From an uncultured Hymenobacter sp. (GTDB taxonomy: Bacteria; Bacteroidota; Bacteroidia; Cytophagales; Hymenobacteraceae), in assembly GCA_913776615.1 (NCBI GenBank), contig CAJYPK010000041.1, forward strand, positions 1 through 64,000: a stretch of 64,000 nucleotides of DNA, written 5' to 3'. The position numbers were made by a program, and so were the translations under genes. Below the pieces are notes generated by a model. It was not told where the DNA came from. It saw only the letters and a list, made by a program, of their open reading frames with translations, and did no database searches. Shown here one piece after another: positions 41,546 to 49,979 of the stretch; positions within the stretch are counted from its first letter, which is position 1; the number at the start of each line of letters is the position of its first letter.

Positions 41546-43207
41546 CTACTGCGCACTGCCCGCCACGGCCAGCGGCGGGGCGGCTACTTCCACGTTGGCC
41601 GAGCGGGGGAAGGCTAGGAAGTGCGTAACGTGCGGCGGGGTCTCGCCCCGGTGAAAGCGCCGCACTTCGGCCTCTACCAACTGGTCCTCGCGGGTGAAGC
41701 GGCGGTGCTGGCGCTCGTGCTCGGCCCAGGTCGCCACGTAAAAAAACTCGGTAATGCGGGTTGGCTGGGCCACGTCGGTGAAGACGCCGGCCCGCAGGGC
41801 GCCGTCGCGCAGGCGCAGGCGGGTGAGCTGCTGGGCCGCCAGCCGGAAGGCCGCGTGGTCGGCGGGGTCCACGTTGTACTCGATCATGACCACCACGGGG
41901 CCGTCGTCGGGGTCGATGGCTTCTTCCAGGGCGGGCAACTGGTCACTCCAGGGCTCGGCGGGACTGAAATCGAGGCCCTCGGGCTGGTGCATGGGGAAGG
42001 GCAGGGCCAGCGCCAGGCTGGCCAGCATCCAGCCAGCGGCGACGAGCAGGGCCAGCGGCAGGCTGATGCGGTCGGCCAATTCGCCCCACACGATGCTGCC
42101 CAGGCTCATACCCGCCTGAAAGACTAGCATGTACACGCTCACCACCCGCGCCTGCACCCACTTTGGCACGTGCAGCTGCACGCTGGTGCTGAAGCTCGTC
42201 ATGGTAATGAGCCAGGCGGTGCCCGACACGAACATCATGGGAAACAGCCAGTACTCGCCCGGCACGAGGGCCAGCGCCAGGTTGGTACCCACGAAGACAA
42301 GCGAGCCTAGCAGCACCCGGCGGTTGAGGTTGAGCCGGTGGCCGATTTTACCAATCAAAAATGCCCCCGACACCGCGCCCGCCCCCAGCCACGACAGCAT
42401 CACGGCGTAGGAGCCCGATTGCAAATGCAGCCGCCGCGCCACCACCACGCTCAGCAGCGCCCACATGGCCGAGGCTCCGAAGGCAAACGCGAAGCAGCGC
42501 ACCAGCACCGCCACGATGGCCGGCGAGTACTGCACGTAGCGAATGCCGGCCCGCAGGGCCCCCGAAAAGTTCTCGGCCGGACCACCGTCGGCGCTGGGCT
42601 CGCGCTTCCAGTTGTAGACTACCAGCCAGGTACCCACGAAGGATAAGCCATTGAGCACAAATACCCAGCCCGGCCGGTAGTAGGCGATGATGAGCCCGCC
42701 CAGCGCCGGCCCGATGGCCCGGGCAATGTTGTTGCTCACCCCGTTCAGGGTAATGGCGAAGGGCAGCACCGGCCGGGGCACCAGCTCGGTGGTGACCGTT
42801 TGCCAGATGGGGCCGTTGAGGGCCGAGCCCATGCCCAGCAAAAAAGTGAAGCCCAGCACGTCGATGGCCCGGATGGCCCCCGACAGCGCAAACGCCCCCA
42901 GCCCCAGCGCCACCACCGCCATAAATCCCTGGGTGAAGAGCAGCAGCTTGCGCCGGTCGATAAGGTCGCCGATGGCCCCGGCGGGCATGCTTAGCAAAAA
43001 GGCGGGCAGGCTGGTGGCCGTCTGCATCAGGGCCACGAGCAGGGCCGAGGTGGTGAGGGTGGTCACGAGCCACACGCCGGCCACGTTCTGCATCCAGGTG
43101 CCCACGTTGCTGACCAGCGAGGCAATCCAGATGGCCCGAAACAGGCTGTACGTGAACGGGGTGCGCAGGCCCGGCGGGGCCGCCGGGAGGGTGGGCGTAG
43201 GAGTCAT
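41546..43207 (-). CDS. MFS exporter with C-terminal soluble domain
   Basis: Inner-membrane major facilitator protein of 553 residues, EntS-like (transmembrane secretion effector) type. Twelve hydrophobic helices fill residues about 20-410; MQTATSLPAFLLSMPAGAIG and DLIDRRKLLLFTQG form the A-type loop after helix 2. A C-terminal soluble region (about 430-545) with VVVMIEYNVDPADHAAFRLA and VTHFLAFPRS resembles an antibiotic-biosynthesis-monooxygenase-like ferredoxin fold, regularly fused in this family. Substrate unknown; siderophore or drug export is typical. The alpha/beta hydrolase gene precedes it on the same strand by 106 bases. Confidence 0.9.
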   Translation of the reverse strand: MTPTPTLPAAPPGLRTPFTYSLFRAIWIASLVSNVGTWMQNVAGVWLVTTLTTSALLVALMQTATSLPAFLLSMPAGAIGDLIDRRKLLLFTQGFMAVVALGLGAFALSGAIRAIDVLGFTFLLGMGSALNGPIWQTVTTELVPRPVLPFAITLNGVSNNIARAIGPALGGLIIAYYRPGWVFVLNGLSFVGTWLVVYNWKREPSADGGPAENFSGALRAGIRYVQYSPAIVAVLVRCFAFAFGASAMWALLSVVVARRLHLQSGSYAVMLSWLGAGAVSGAFLIGKIGHRLNLNRRVLLGSLVFVGTNLALALVPGEYWLFPMMFVSGTAWLITMTSFSTSVQLHVPKWVQARVVSVYMLVFQAGMSLGSIVWGELADRISLPLALLVAAGWMLASLALALPFPMHQPEGLDFSPAEPWSDQLPALEEAIDPDDGPVVVMIEYNVDPADHAAFRLAAQQLTRLRLRDGALRAGVFTDVAQPTRITEFFYVATWAEHERQHRRFTREDQLVEAEVRRFHRGETPPHVTHFLAFPRSANVEVAAPPLAVAGSAQ

Positions 43208-43313
43208 GCGGAGGGTGGTCTGCTGCGTCCTACGCTAGTTGGTCGGGTTGGGATTAAGTATCGGGCGGCGAGTAGGAGGGACCGAGCTCGCCAGCCCACG
43301 GAAATAAAATCCG

Positions 43314-44468
43314 CTACACCCACTGGCGCAGGTATTGGTACACCCCGGCATTGTACAGCAGCCCGCCGTGGTGCTGCTGGCCGAAGCGGGCCGTGCGTAC
43401 CGAAGTGCCGGGCGGCAGCTCGGTTTCGTCGCTGAAGAGCTGGCCCCGGCCGCTGGCCGCGCTCACCAGGCCGTCGCCGAAGTAATCGCGCAAAGCCTGG
43501 AGCCGGCCGGCGCGTAGCCAGTCGCCCACCAGCACGTGGTAGCGCACGCCGGGCAACAGCGGCACCGTGGTGCGGGGGCGGGGCAGGGCGGGGTCGTCGG
43601 GCTGCTGCCAGTCCTCATCGACCAGCAGCGCCTGGCCCAGGTCTTTGATGCCGTTGGAGCGCCGGGCGATGGCGTCGCTCAGAAAGCGGGTGGGAAAGAG
43701 GTTGATGCGCCGCAGTAATCGCTCGACCAACTGGCCGTTCTGCTCCAGGTAAGAGCCCTCGTGCGGCACGCCCAGCAAAAACACTGAGCGCAGGTGTGCC
43801 AGCCAGGGGGCCTTTTTGGGGTGAGGAGGTGCTGAGGTAGTAGGGCGGTAATTTTTTGCCGCTGTTTTCTCGCCAGTTCTGATTCCCTCACCTTTCGCCT
43901 CCTTACCGTTCACCTCCGCACTTCTCACCTCATCGCCTTTCACCGCATAGTACCCCGCCGAGCGGATGAGCAGCCCACCCATGCTATGGCCCACCAGAAT
44001 CAATTCACCAACGGCATCGGGATAAGTTTCGACCAGCTCGGTGAGCAGGCGGGAGAGGGTGCGGCCGTTTTCGGAAATGTGCAGGCCCGAATTGTAGCGC
44101 AGATACAGGGGGCGGCAGCCGGCCTCGGCGGCCAGGCGCGGACCGTAGCGCAGCGGACCGACGGGGGAGTCGGGAAAGCCGGTTTGCCAGATCAATTCAT
44201 CGCCCATGAGGCCGTGCAGGAAGACGATGGTCTTCTGCTTGGGCTCGGTCAGGTGTAATTCGGCCACGGGCACGTCGAGCCCACCGCGCCGAAAGCTGAA
44301 GGCGATGGCCCGCGGGTCGTGGCGGGCGGCCAGCTGGTCGCCGAGCGCCCCGTTGAGCACCGGCTGAAAGAAGTGCTGGTGGGCGCGCCCCGCCCGGTAC
44401 AGCAGCTCGGCCCCGCGCACGGGCAGCAAAGCCGCCTGGGCCAGCGTAGAAAAAGCGCGACGCAGCAT
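43314..44468 (-). CDS. Alpha/beta hydrolase (lipase-like) with in-frame repeat insert
   Basis: Predicted cytoplasmic or peripheral esterase of 384 residues. The oxyanion-loop motif FLHGLMGDELIW (about 83-94) and nucleophile elbow GHSMGG with S162 define the fold; LLGVPHEGSYLEQNG and the C-terminal FGQQHHGGLLYN (candidate catalytic histidine) follow. Between residues about 177 and 219 an insert, starting KGDEVRSAEVNGKEAKGEG, is translated from G/C-skewed GGTGAGG-type repeat DNA (43812-43940) related to repeats upstream of the gene and at 38.6 kb. The reading frame is preserved, so the gene is not obviously broken. The start at 44468 (MLRRAFSTLAQ) excludes 68 codons of repeat. Confidence 0.85.
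   Translation of the reverse strand: MLRRAFSTLAQAALLPVRGAELLYRAGRAHQHFFQPVLNGALGDQLAARHDPRAIAFSFRRGGLDVPVAELHLTEPKQKTIVFLHGLMGDELIWQTGFPDSPVGPLRYGPRLAAEAGCRPLYLRYNSGLHISENGRTLSRLLTELVETYPDAVGELILVGHSMGGLLIRSAGYYAVKGDEVRSAEVNGKEAKGEGIRTGEKTAAKNYRPTTSAPPHPKKAPWLAHLRSVFLLGVPHEGSYLEQNGQLVERLLRRINLFPTRFLSDAIARRSNGIKDLGQALLVDEDWQQPDDPALPRPRTTVPLLPGVRYHVLVGDWLRAGRLQALRDYFGDGLVSAASGRGQLFSDETELPPGTSVRTARFGQQHHGGLLYNAGVYQYLRQWV
43812..43945. repeat. Family H-like repeat inside the alpha/beta hydrolase gene
   Basis: A G-rich segment (GGGGTGAGGAGGTGCTGAGG near 43817) and a C-rich segment (repeated CCTCACC/TTCACC units, 43884-43940) flank a short hairpin. The arrangement is that of the intergenic family H elements but lies fully within an open reading frame. 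Confidence 0.75.
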
Positions 44469-44900
44469 GTGGTGAGTGGTGAGTGGTGAAATGGTGAGTT
44501 GGCGAGTGGTGACGGAGTGTACGAGTGGTACGGTGGCCAAGTAGTTAATACGCAGGCACGCCGATACTAGCGCGAGTTTAGCGCAGCGTAATTCGTGCTG
44601 GTCATGACGTGGAGGCTGCGCCTCCACTGCCGCAACGCGGCAATCATACGTTTGATATGCTACACCATTCAACGCTGCCCAGACGCTGGCTTGCCGCGTT
44701 GCGGCAGTGGAGGCGCAGCCTCCACGTCACGACCAGCACGAGTTACGCTGCGCTAAACTCGCGCTAGTGCTGCGGGCTTTATAATTCACCACCTCACCAC
44801 TCACCACCTCCTGGGCAACTAAAATCCGGGGGGTACGTCTCAACGAGTATTGGCGGCCGGGCCGCATCTTTGCAGTAGTTAAAAATCACCCGCTTTCAGC
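44466..44900. repeat. Nested inverted repeats between divergent hydrolase and lipoprotein genes
   Basis: Outer arms are family H type (repeated GGTGAGTGGTGA at 44470-44515 and CACCTCACCACTCACCACC at 44789-44811). Inside lies a 78-bp inverted repeat (44566-44643 with 44691-44768, 76 of 78 matching, 47-base loop) whose arms contain GTGGAGGCTGCGCCTCCAC, itself palindromic. The rest (44812-44900) should hold the lipoprotein promoter; a CATCTTTG box at 44865-44872 is close to the -7 consensus. Confidence 0.88.
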
Positions 44901-45299
44901 ATGAACTTCTCTTTCCGCCCTGCCCTGGCCCTTTTGCTGCTCGGCAGCGCCGCGACCCTTACTTCCTGTGACTACGCCTCGCTCAGCCCCGGCGAGAACC
45001 CGCAGGAGCGCGAAGGCTTCAGCAACCCGCCCGGCTACACCAATGCCGACGTGAACCGCGACAGCATCAACTACAAGCAGACCGTGACCAAGCCCGTGGG
45101 CGTAGGCTCGGCTACGGCTATTGCCAACGGTAGCACGCAAGACAAGCTCAATTCGGCCCCGGCTGGCAACAGTGCCGCCTCGCCCCAAACGGCCAGCGGC
45201 AAGCTCGGCCCGGCCGACCAGGCCCAGCCCAAAGCCACCAACAGCACCAACGGCAGCGGCAACAGCAACGACGCCAGCGCCAAGCAAGGCGGTATGTAG
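44901..45299 (+). CDS. Small Ser/Asn/Ala-rich lipoprotein
   Basis: Exported lipoprotein of 132 residues. The signal MNFSFRPALALLLLGSAATL ends in lipobox LTSC with acylated C23. The mature part is polar and low in complexity: a short segment SLSPGENPQEREGFSNPPGY, then Ala/Ser/Asn/Gly/Gln-rich sequence ending DASAKQGGM. It is probably disordered. I recognise no family or function. It is monocistronic, with a strong terminator 36 bases after the stop. Confidence 0.75.
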   Translation: MNFSFRPALALLLLGSAATLTSCDYASLSPGENPQEREGFSNPPGYTNADVNRDSINYKQTVTKPVGVGSATAIANGSTQDKLNSAPAGNSAASPQTASGKLGPADQAQPKATNSTNGSGNSNDASAKQGGM

Positions 45300-45334
45300 G
45301 CCAGCAGCCCGCCGTTTCGTCTTACCAGCTTGAG

Positions 45335-45368
45335 AAAAGCCCCGCGCCAATTTCGGCGCGGGGCTTTT
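45335..45368 (+). terminator. Rho-independent terminator after the lipoprotein gene
   Basis: A perfect 14-bp stem (45335-45348 with 45355-45368), AAAAGCCCCGCGCC, six-base loop and following T run. Confidence 0.92.
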
Positions 45369-45423
45369 TATATGGTCGAGCTAAGCCGGGCAGGCCAGCG
45401 GCGAGTCGCACCTATCGGTAAAG

Positions 45424-45451
45424 TTGCGCTGGAAAAGCTACTGTATGTTTA
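45424..45451 (+). promoter_or_regulatory. Candidate promoter for the GH43 cluster
   Basis: TTG at 45424-45426 and TATGTTTA at 45444-45451 (seven of eight to TAnnTTTG) are 17 bases apart. It lies between the lipoprotein terminator and the first GH43 gene, about 85 bases before its ATG. Confidence 0.35.
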
Positions 45452-45535
45452 GCGCGGCTCCGGCCCTGCGGGCCGCCGGACCCCGGCTGCCCTGGGCGGC
45501 AGCCAGCACGAATACGGCCCGTTAGCTACCAGAAA

Positions 45536-47218
45536 ATGAATCTTAAAACCTTGCTGCTGGCGGCTTCGGCCGGCTGGCTGACCCACTCCGCCGCACTTGC
45601 ACAATCGATTGAGTTGGTCAATCCCATTCTCACCGGCTTCTATCCCGACCCCAGTATCGTGCAGGTGGGGCCGGATTATTACCTGGTAAATTCGACGTTT
45701 TCGTACTTCCCGGGCATCCCGGTGATGCACAGCCGCGACCTCAAAAACTGGAAGCAGGTGGGCAACGTCATCAGCCGGCCCTCGCAGATGAATTTTTTGG
45801 GCGACCGCATGACGCGGGGCTTGTTTGCGCCGGCCATTGACTACCACAACGGCACGTACTACGTCACGTGCACGCTCATCGACCACAAGGGCAACTTCGT
45901 GGTGACGGCCAAAAACCCCACCGGGCCGTGGAGCGACCCGGTGTTTCTGCCCGAGGTGCGGGGTATCGACCCCTCGCTCTACTTCGAGGGCGACAAGGCG
46001 TACGTTATCTACAACAGCGACCCGCCCGACAACAAGCCGCTCTACGACGGCCACCGCTCCATCAAAATCATCGAGCTGAACCCGCAGACCCTGCAAACCG
46101 TGGGCGAGGCTAAGATTGTGGTCAACGGCGGCGTGGACCTCAGCAAAAAGCCGGTTTGGATCGAAGGCCCGCACCTGATGAAGCGCAACGGCTGGTACTA
46201 CCTCTACGCGGCCGAGGGCGGCACGTCGGTCAACCACACGGAGGTGGTTTTCCGCAGCAGGGCGGCGCTCGGGCCGTTCGTGCCCTACGAGAAAAACCCC
46301 ATCCTGTCGCAGCGCGAGCTGCCCCGCGACCGCAAGGACCCCATCACCTCGGCCGGACACGCGCAGTTTGTGCAGGGGCCGGATGGTAAGACCTACGCCA
46401 TCTTCCTGGCCGTGCGGCCCTACGAGGGAAATTATTACAATACTGGTCGCGAAACGTTTATCGTGCCCGTGACCTGGAAGGACGACTGGCCCGTGATGGA
46501 GCCCGGCCCCAACGGCGTGCAGTACTCCTACACCGCCAAGTACCCCGAGGTGAAGCAGCCCGGCGCCCGCCCCCAGAGCGGCAACTTCGCCTACACCCTC
46601 ACCTTCGACAAGCAGCTCGACCCGGCGCTGCTCTTCATGCGCACGGTGGACAGCAGCAGCTTTTCGCTGAGTAAGGCCAAGGGCCTGACGCTGAAACTCA
46701 AGCCCGAAACGGTGGCCGAAACCGGCAACCCGTCCTTCGTGGGCAAGCGCCAGCAGCACATGTACTGCACCGCCGAAACCGAGCTGAGCTTCGCGCCGAA
46801 GGCCGAAAACGAGAAAGCCGGCCTGGTCATCTTCCAGGATGAAAAGCACTTTTACTTTCTCGGCAAGTCGGTAGAGAAGGGCCAGCCGCAGCTTCAGCTC
46901 TTTAAGAGCACGACCGACGCCAAGCAGCCCGAGCTGCTGGCCCAGGCCCCGCTCAAGTCGGCCGCGGGTAGCGTGCAGCTGCGCATCCAGGCCCAGGCCG
47001 ATAGCTATAATTTCAGCTTTTCGGAAGATGGTAAGACGTGGAACGTGCTCAAGGACAAGGTCGATGGCAAATTCCTGAGCACCCAGGTAGCGGGCGGCTT
47101 CATCGGCTGTTTGTTCGGAATGTACGCGACTTCCGCGGGCCAGCCCACGACCAACACGGCATCCTTCAAGTGGCTGAAATACGCCGGCAACGACCCCGTC
47201 TTCAAGCCCGCCCGCTAG
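45536..47218 (+). CDS. Glycoside hydrolase family 43, beta-xylosidase/arabinofuranosidase type, two-domain
   Basis: Exported enzyme of 560 residues, signal peptide to about 22 (AALAQ). The five-blade propeller domain (about 25-330) has the GH43 triad: base D38 in GFYPDPSI, pKa-modulating D145 in RGIDPSLYF and acid E210 in WIEGPHL. A C-terminal beta-sandwich (about 350-550, VGKRQQHMYCTAETELSF) is the XynB-type domain found in family 43 xylosidases. Expected activity: release of xylose or arabinose from xylan oligosaccharides. First of four consecutive GH43 genes; 70 bases separate it from the next. Confidence 0.93.
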   Translation: MNLKTLLLAASAGWLTHSAALAQSIELVNPILTGFYPDPSIVQVGPDYYLVNSTFSYFPGIPVMHSRDLKNWKQVGNVISRPSQMNFLGDRMTRGLFAPAIDYHNGTYYVTCTLIDHKGNFVVTAKNPTGPWSDPVFLPEVRGIDPSLYFEGDKAYVIYNSDPPDNKPLYDGHRSIKIIELNPQTLQTVGEAKIVVNGGVDLSKKPVWIEGPHLMKRNGWYYLYAAEGGTSVNHTEVVFRSRAALGPFVPYEKNPILSQRELPRDRKDPITSAGHAQFVQGPDGKTYAIFLAVRPYEGNYYNTGRETFIVPVTWKDDWPVMEPGPNGVQYSYTAKYPEVKQPGARPQSGNFAYTLTFDKQLDPALLFMRTVDSSSFSLSKAKGLTLKLKPETVAETGNPSFVGKRQQHMYCTAETELSFAPKAENEKAGLVIFQDEKHFYFLGKSVEKGQPQLQLFKSTTDAKQPELLAQAPLKSAAGSVQLRIQAQADSYNFSFSEDGKTWNVLKDKVDGKFLSTQVAGGFIGCLFGMYATSAGQPTTNTASFKWLKYAGNDPVFKPAR

Positions 47219-47223
47219 GGTAG

Positions 47224-47255
47224 GGGCGCGGCCGGGCACTGGTCCGGCCGCGCCC
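47224..47255 (+). terminator. GC-rich hairpin between first and second GH43 genes
   Basis: A perfect 12-bp stem (GGGCGCGGCCGG at 47224-47235 with 47244-47255), eight-base loop, no T run. It could be a weak terminator or an mRNA-processing/stabilising element within the cluster. Confidence 0.5.
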
Positions 47256-47288
47256 TCGGGCTATGCTTTCATGCCTTTTCCACTCGCA

Positions 47289-48245
47289 ATGAAACCGCTG
47301 CTTTTTACCGCCCTGCTGGCCCTGGCGGCCTGCCCCGGCGGGTGGGCGCAAAACCCCATTATCCGCGACGTCTTTACGGCCGACCCGGCCCCGCTGGTGT
47401 ACCGCGACACGCTGTTTCTGTACACCGGCCACGATACGGCCTCGATCAAGGAAACCAACTATAAGATGCCCGACTGGCGCATCTATTCCACCACCGACAT
47501 GGTGCACTGGAAAGACTACGGCGTGCGCCTCTCGCCCCGCACCTTCGCCTGGGCGACCGGCGATGCCTACGCGGCGCAGTGCGTGTACCACAAGGGTAAG
47601 TTTTACTGGTTTGTTTCGACCTTCCACAAGAAGGACGCCCGCAGCCAGGGTGGGGCGGCCATCGGAGTGGCCGTGGCCGACCGGCCCACCGGCCCGTTTC
47701 GCGACGCCATCGGCCAGGCGCTCATCGTCAACGAGATGACCAAGGACAAGCCGCACCCCTGGGACGACATCGACCCCACGGTGTTCATCGACGACGATCA
47801 GCAGGCCTACCTCTACTGGGGCAACGGCAGCTGCCGCTGGGTCAAGCTCAAGGACAACCTGACCGAGCTGGCTGGCCCCATCACGGTGCTCAATCCGAAG
47901 AATTACATCGAAGGCCCCTGGGTGTACAAGCGCAAGCAGCTCTACTACCTCGTGTACGCCAGCGCCGGCACCAAGCCCGAGATGATAGAATACTGCACGG
48001 CCCCCAGCGCCACCGGGCCGTGGACCTACCGGGGCATCATCCAGGGCAACGTGCCCAACAGCTTCACTACCCACCCCGGCATCGTCGATTACAAGGGCAA
48101 GAGCTACTTTTTCTACCATAACGGAGCCCTGCCCACCGGCGGCAGCTACCGCCGCTCCATCTGCGTGGACGAGCTGCGGTACAATGCCGACGGCACCATT
48201 CAGCCGGTGGTGCAAACGGTGAAGGGGGTGGGGCTGGTGAAATAA
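47289..48245 (+). CDS. Glycoside hydrolase family 43, single-domain arabinosidase/xylosidase type
   Basis: Exported enzyme of 318 residues, one five-blade propeller. The start at 47289 (MKPLLFTALLALAACPGGWA) gives a clean signal peptide; an ATG at 47271 would add six residues. Triad: D32 in FTADPAPLV, D162 in DIDPTVFID and E208 in YIEGPWVYK. The short length and the DAYAAQCVYHKGKFYWFVST segment fit the arabinoxylan-arabinofuranosidase or xylosidase subgroups. The cysteine in the signal (LAAC) could also be read as a lipobox, making it a surface lipoprotein. A family A repeat follows the stop. Confidence 0.92.
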   Translation: MKPLLFTALLALAACPGGWAQNPIIRDVFTADPAPLVYRDTLFLYTGHDTASIKETNYKMPDWRIYSTTDMVHWKDYGVRLSPRTFAWATGDAYAAQCVYHKGKFYWFVSTFHKKDARSQGGAAIGVAVADRPTGPFRDAIGQALIVNEMTKDKPHPWDDIDPTVFIDDDQQAYLYWGNGSCRWVKLKDNLTELAGPITVLNPKNYIEGPWVYKRKQLYYLVYASAGTKPEMIEYCTAPSATGPWTYRGIIQGNVPNSFTTHPGIVDYKGKSYFFYHNGALPTGGSYRRSICVDELRYNADGTIQPVVQTVKGVGLVK

Positions 48246-48271
48246 AAGGGCGAGGGGTAAACCCCGGCTGT

Positions 48272-48388
48272 TGTAACGCCAAGCTCCAGCTTGGTGATGC
48301 GCCCGGGGAGAATAACACCAAGCTACATCCGGCGGGTTGCTCGGGGAATCCACCCGGGCGCATCACCAAGCTGGAGCTTGGTGTTACA
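48272..48388. repeat. Family A repeat, copy 5, between second and third GH43 genes
   Basis: Outer arms at about 48272-48307 and 48353-48388 are inverted copies (one changed base in the core); the spacer contains a truncated extra unit, AACACCAAGCT at 48314-48324. The last bases of the element supply an ATG at 48388-48390 in frame with the next gene. Confidence 0.88.
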
Positions 48389-48399
48389 TGCTATCAATC

Positions 48400-49965
48400 A
48401 TGAAATCACTCCTACTTCTCGCGCTAGCTATCGCCAGCCTCGGCCAACTCCCCACCGCCCACGCCCAGGCCCGCAACCCGACGGTGTACGCCGACGTGCC
48501 CGACCTGTCGATGATCCGGGTGGGCAAGACCTACTACATGAGCAGCACCACCATGCACATGAGCCCGGGGGTGCCCATCATGAAATCGACCGACCTGGTA
48601 AACTGGCACCTGGTAAGCTACGCCTACGATACCCTGGCTGGCAACGACGCCATGAGCCTGAATCGCGGCCAGAGTACCTACGGCCGGGGCTCGTGGGCCA
48701 GCAGCCTGCGCTACCACCAGGGCACTTACTACGTCAGCACCTTCGCCCAGACTACGGGCAAGACCCACGTGTATGCTACCAAGAATATTGAGAAAGGCCC
48801 CTGGAAAGCGGTTTCCTTCCGGCCCAGCCTGCACGACCACTCGCTGTTTTTCGACGACGACGGGCGCGTGTACATGGTGTACGGCTCGGGCAAAATCCAG
48901 CTGGCCGAGCTTACCGCCGACGTGGCGGGGCTGAAGCCGGGTACGACGCCGCAGGTGATCATCGAGAATGCCAGCGCCCCGACGGGCGTCAAGGAAGGGC
49001 TGCCGGCCGAAGGCTCGCAGCTGTTCAAGGTTAACGGCAAATATTATCTGTTCAACATCGCCTGGCCGCGGGGCGGGATGCGGACGGTTATCGTGCACCG
49101 GGCCGATAAGCTGACTGGCCCCTACGAGGGCCGCGTAGCCCTGCAAGACCTGGGCGTGGCCCAGGGCGGCCTCATCGACACGCCCGCCGGCCAGTGGTAC
49201 GCATACCTGTTCCGCGACTTCGGCGCGGTGGGCCGCATCCTGTACCTGGTGCCGGTGCAGTGGGAGGCCGGCTGGCCGGTGCTGGGCTCGCCGGCCGGCA
49301 AGGTGCCCGCCACGCTGCCCCTACCCGCCAATAAGAGCCTGATTCCCGGATTGGTGGCTTCCGACGACTTCACGCGCCGGGCGGGCCAGCCGGCCCTGCC
49401 CCTGGTGTGGCAGTGGAACCACAACCCCGCCCCCGCGCTGTGGTCGCTGACCGAGCGCCCGGGCTACCTGCGCCTGCGCACCGGGCGCGTCGATACGTCG
49501 TTTCTGCTGGCTCGTAACACCCTCACCCAGCGTACTATCGGGCCGCAGTGCAGCGGCGCGGTCGCGCTCGACGTAGCCCATCTGCACGCCGGCGACTTTG
49601 CCGGCCTGGCCGTGCTGCAAAAGCGCTACGGCCTGGTGGGCGTGCAGGCCAGCCCGACGGGCAAGGCCCTCGTGATGGTCAGCGCCGAGTCGGAGCGGCC
49701 CGTGGAGCTGCAACGCCTGCCGCTGGCTCAAGACAAGGTTTATTTTAAAATCAACTGCGATTTCCGGGATCGCCGCGACGTGGCCACCTTCTTCTACAGC
49801 CTCGACGGTCGGGCCTGGCAGCCCATCGGCGGCCCGCTCAAGATGGCCTACACGCTGCCCCACTTCATGGGCTACCGCTTCGGCCTGTTCACCTACGCCA
49901 CTCAGCAGCCGGGCGGGTACGCCGATTTCGACTACTTCCGCATCGAAGACCACCCGGCGAAGTAG
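48400..49965 (+). CDS. Glycoside hydrolase family 43, two-domain
   Basis: Exported enzyme of 521 residues. The start at 48400 (MKSLLLLALAIASLG) gives the best signal peptide (to about AHAQ, residue 23); an ATG at 48388 formed by the preceding repeat would add MLSI. Triad: D35 in YADVPDLSM, D146 in LHDHSLFFDD and E204 in PAEGSQLFK. A second beta-sandwich domain (about 330-520) opens with SDDFTRRAGQPALPLVWQWN and ends YADFDYFRIED, as in GH43 enzymes acting on xylan side chains. It lies 14 bases before the next GH43 gene. Confidence 0.92.
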   Translation: MKSLLLLALAIASLGQLPTAHAQARNPTVYADVPDLSMIRVGKTYYMSSTTMHMSPGVPIMKSTDLVNWHLVSYAYDTLAGNDAMSLNRGQSTYGRGSWASSLRYHQGTYYVSTFAQTTGKTHVYATKNIEKGPWKAVSFRPSLHDHSLFFDDDGRVYMVYGSGKIQLAELTADVAGLKPGTTPQVIIENASAPTGVKEGLPAEGSQLFKVNGKYYLFNIAWPRGGMRTVIVHRADKLTGPYEGRVALQDLGVAQGGLIDTPAGQWYAYLFRDFGAVGRILYLVPVQWEAGWPVLGSPAGKVPATLPLPANKSLIPGLVASDDFTRRAGQPALPLVWQWNHNPAPALWSLTERPGYLRLRTGRVDTSFLLARNTLTQRTIGPQCSGAVALDVAHLHAGDFAGLAVLQKRYGLVGVQASPTGKALVMVSAESERPVELQRLPLAQDKVYFKINCDFRDRRDVATFFYSLDGRAWQPIGGPLKMAYTLPHFMGYRFGLFTYATQQPGGYADFDYFRIEDHPAK

Positions 49966-49979
49966 TTGCTCACTCCCTT

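Noticed and set aside
43314..44468. Alpha/beta hydrolase as a pseudogene because of its repeat insert
   Set aside because: The insert keeps the frame, and the oxyanion loop, nucleophile elbow and C-terminal His region are all present.
45449..47239. A 596-codon minus-strand frame opposite the first GH43 gene
   Set aside because: The GH43 gene on the plus strand has a signal peptide and complete catalytic triad; the opposite frame has no family features.
47203..48353. A 383-codon minus-strand frame opposite the second GH43 gene
   Set aside because: Its N-terminus is translated repeat (HHQAGAW-type peptide) and the remainder is an antisense shadow of the GH43 gene.
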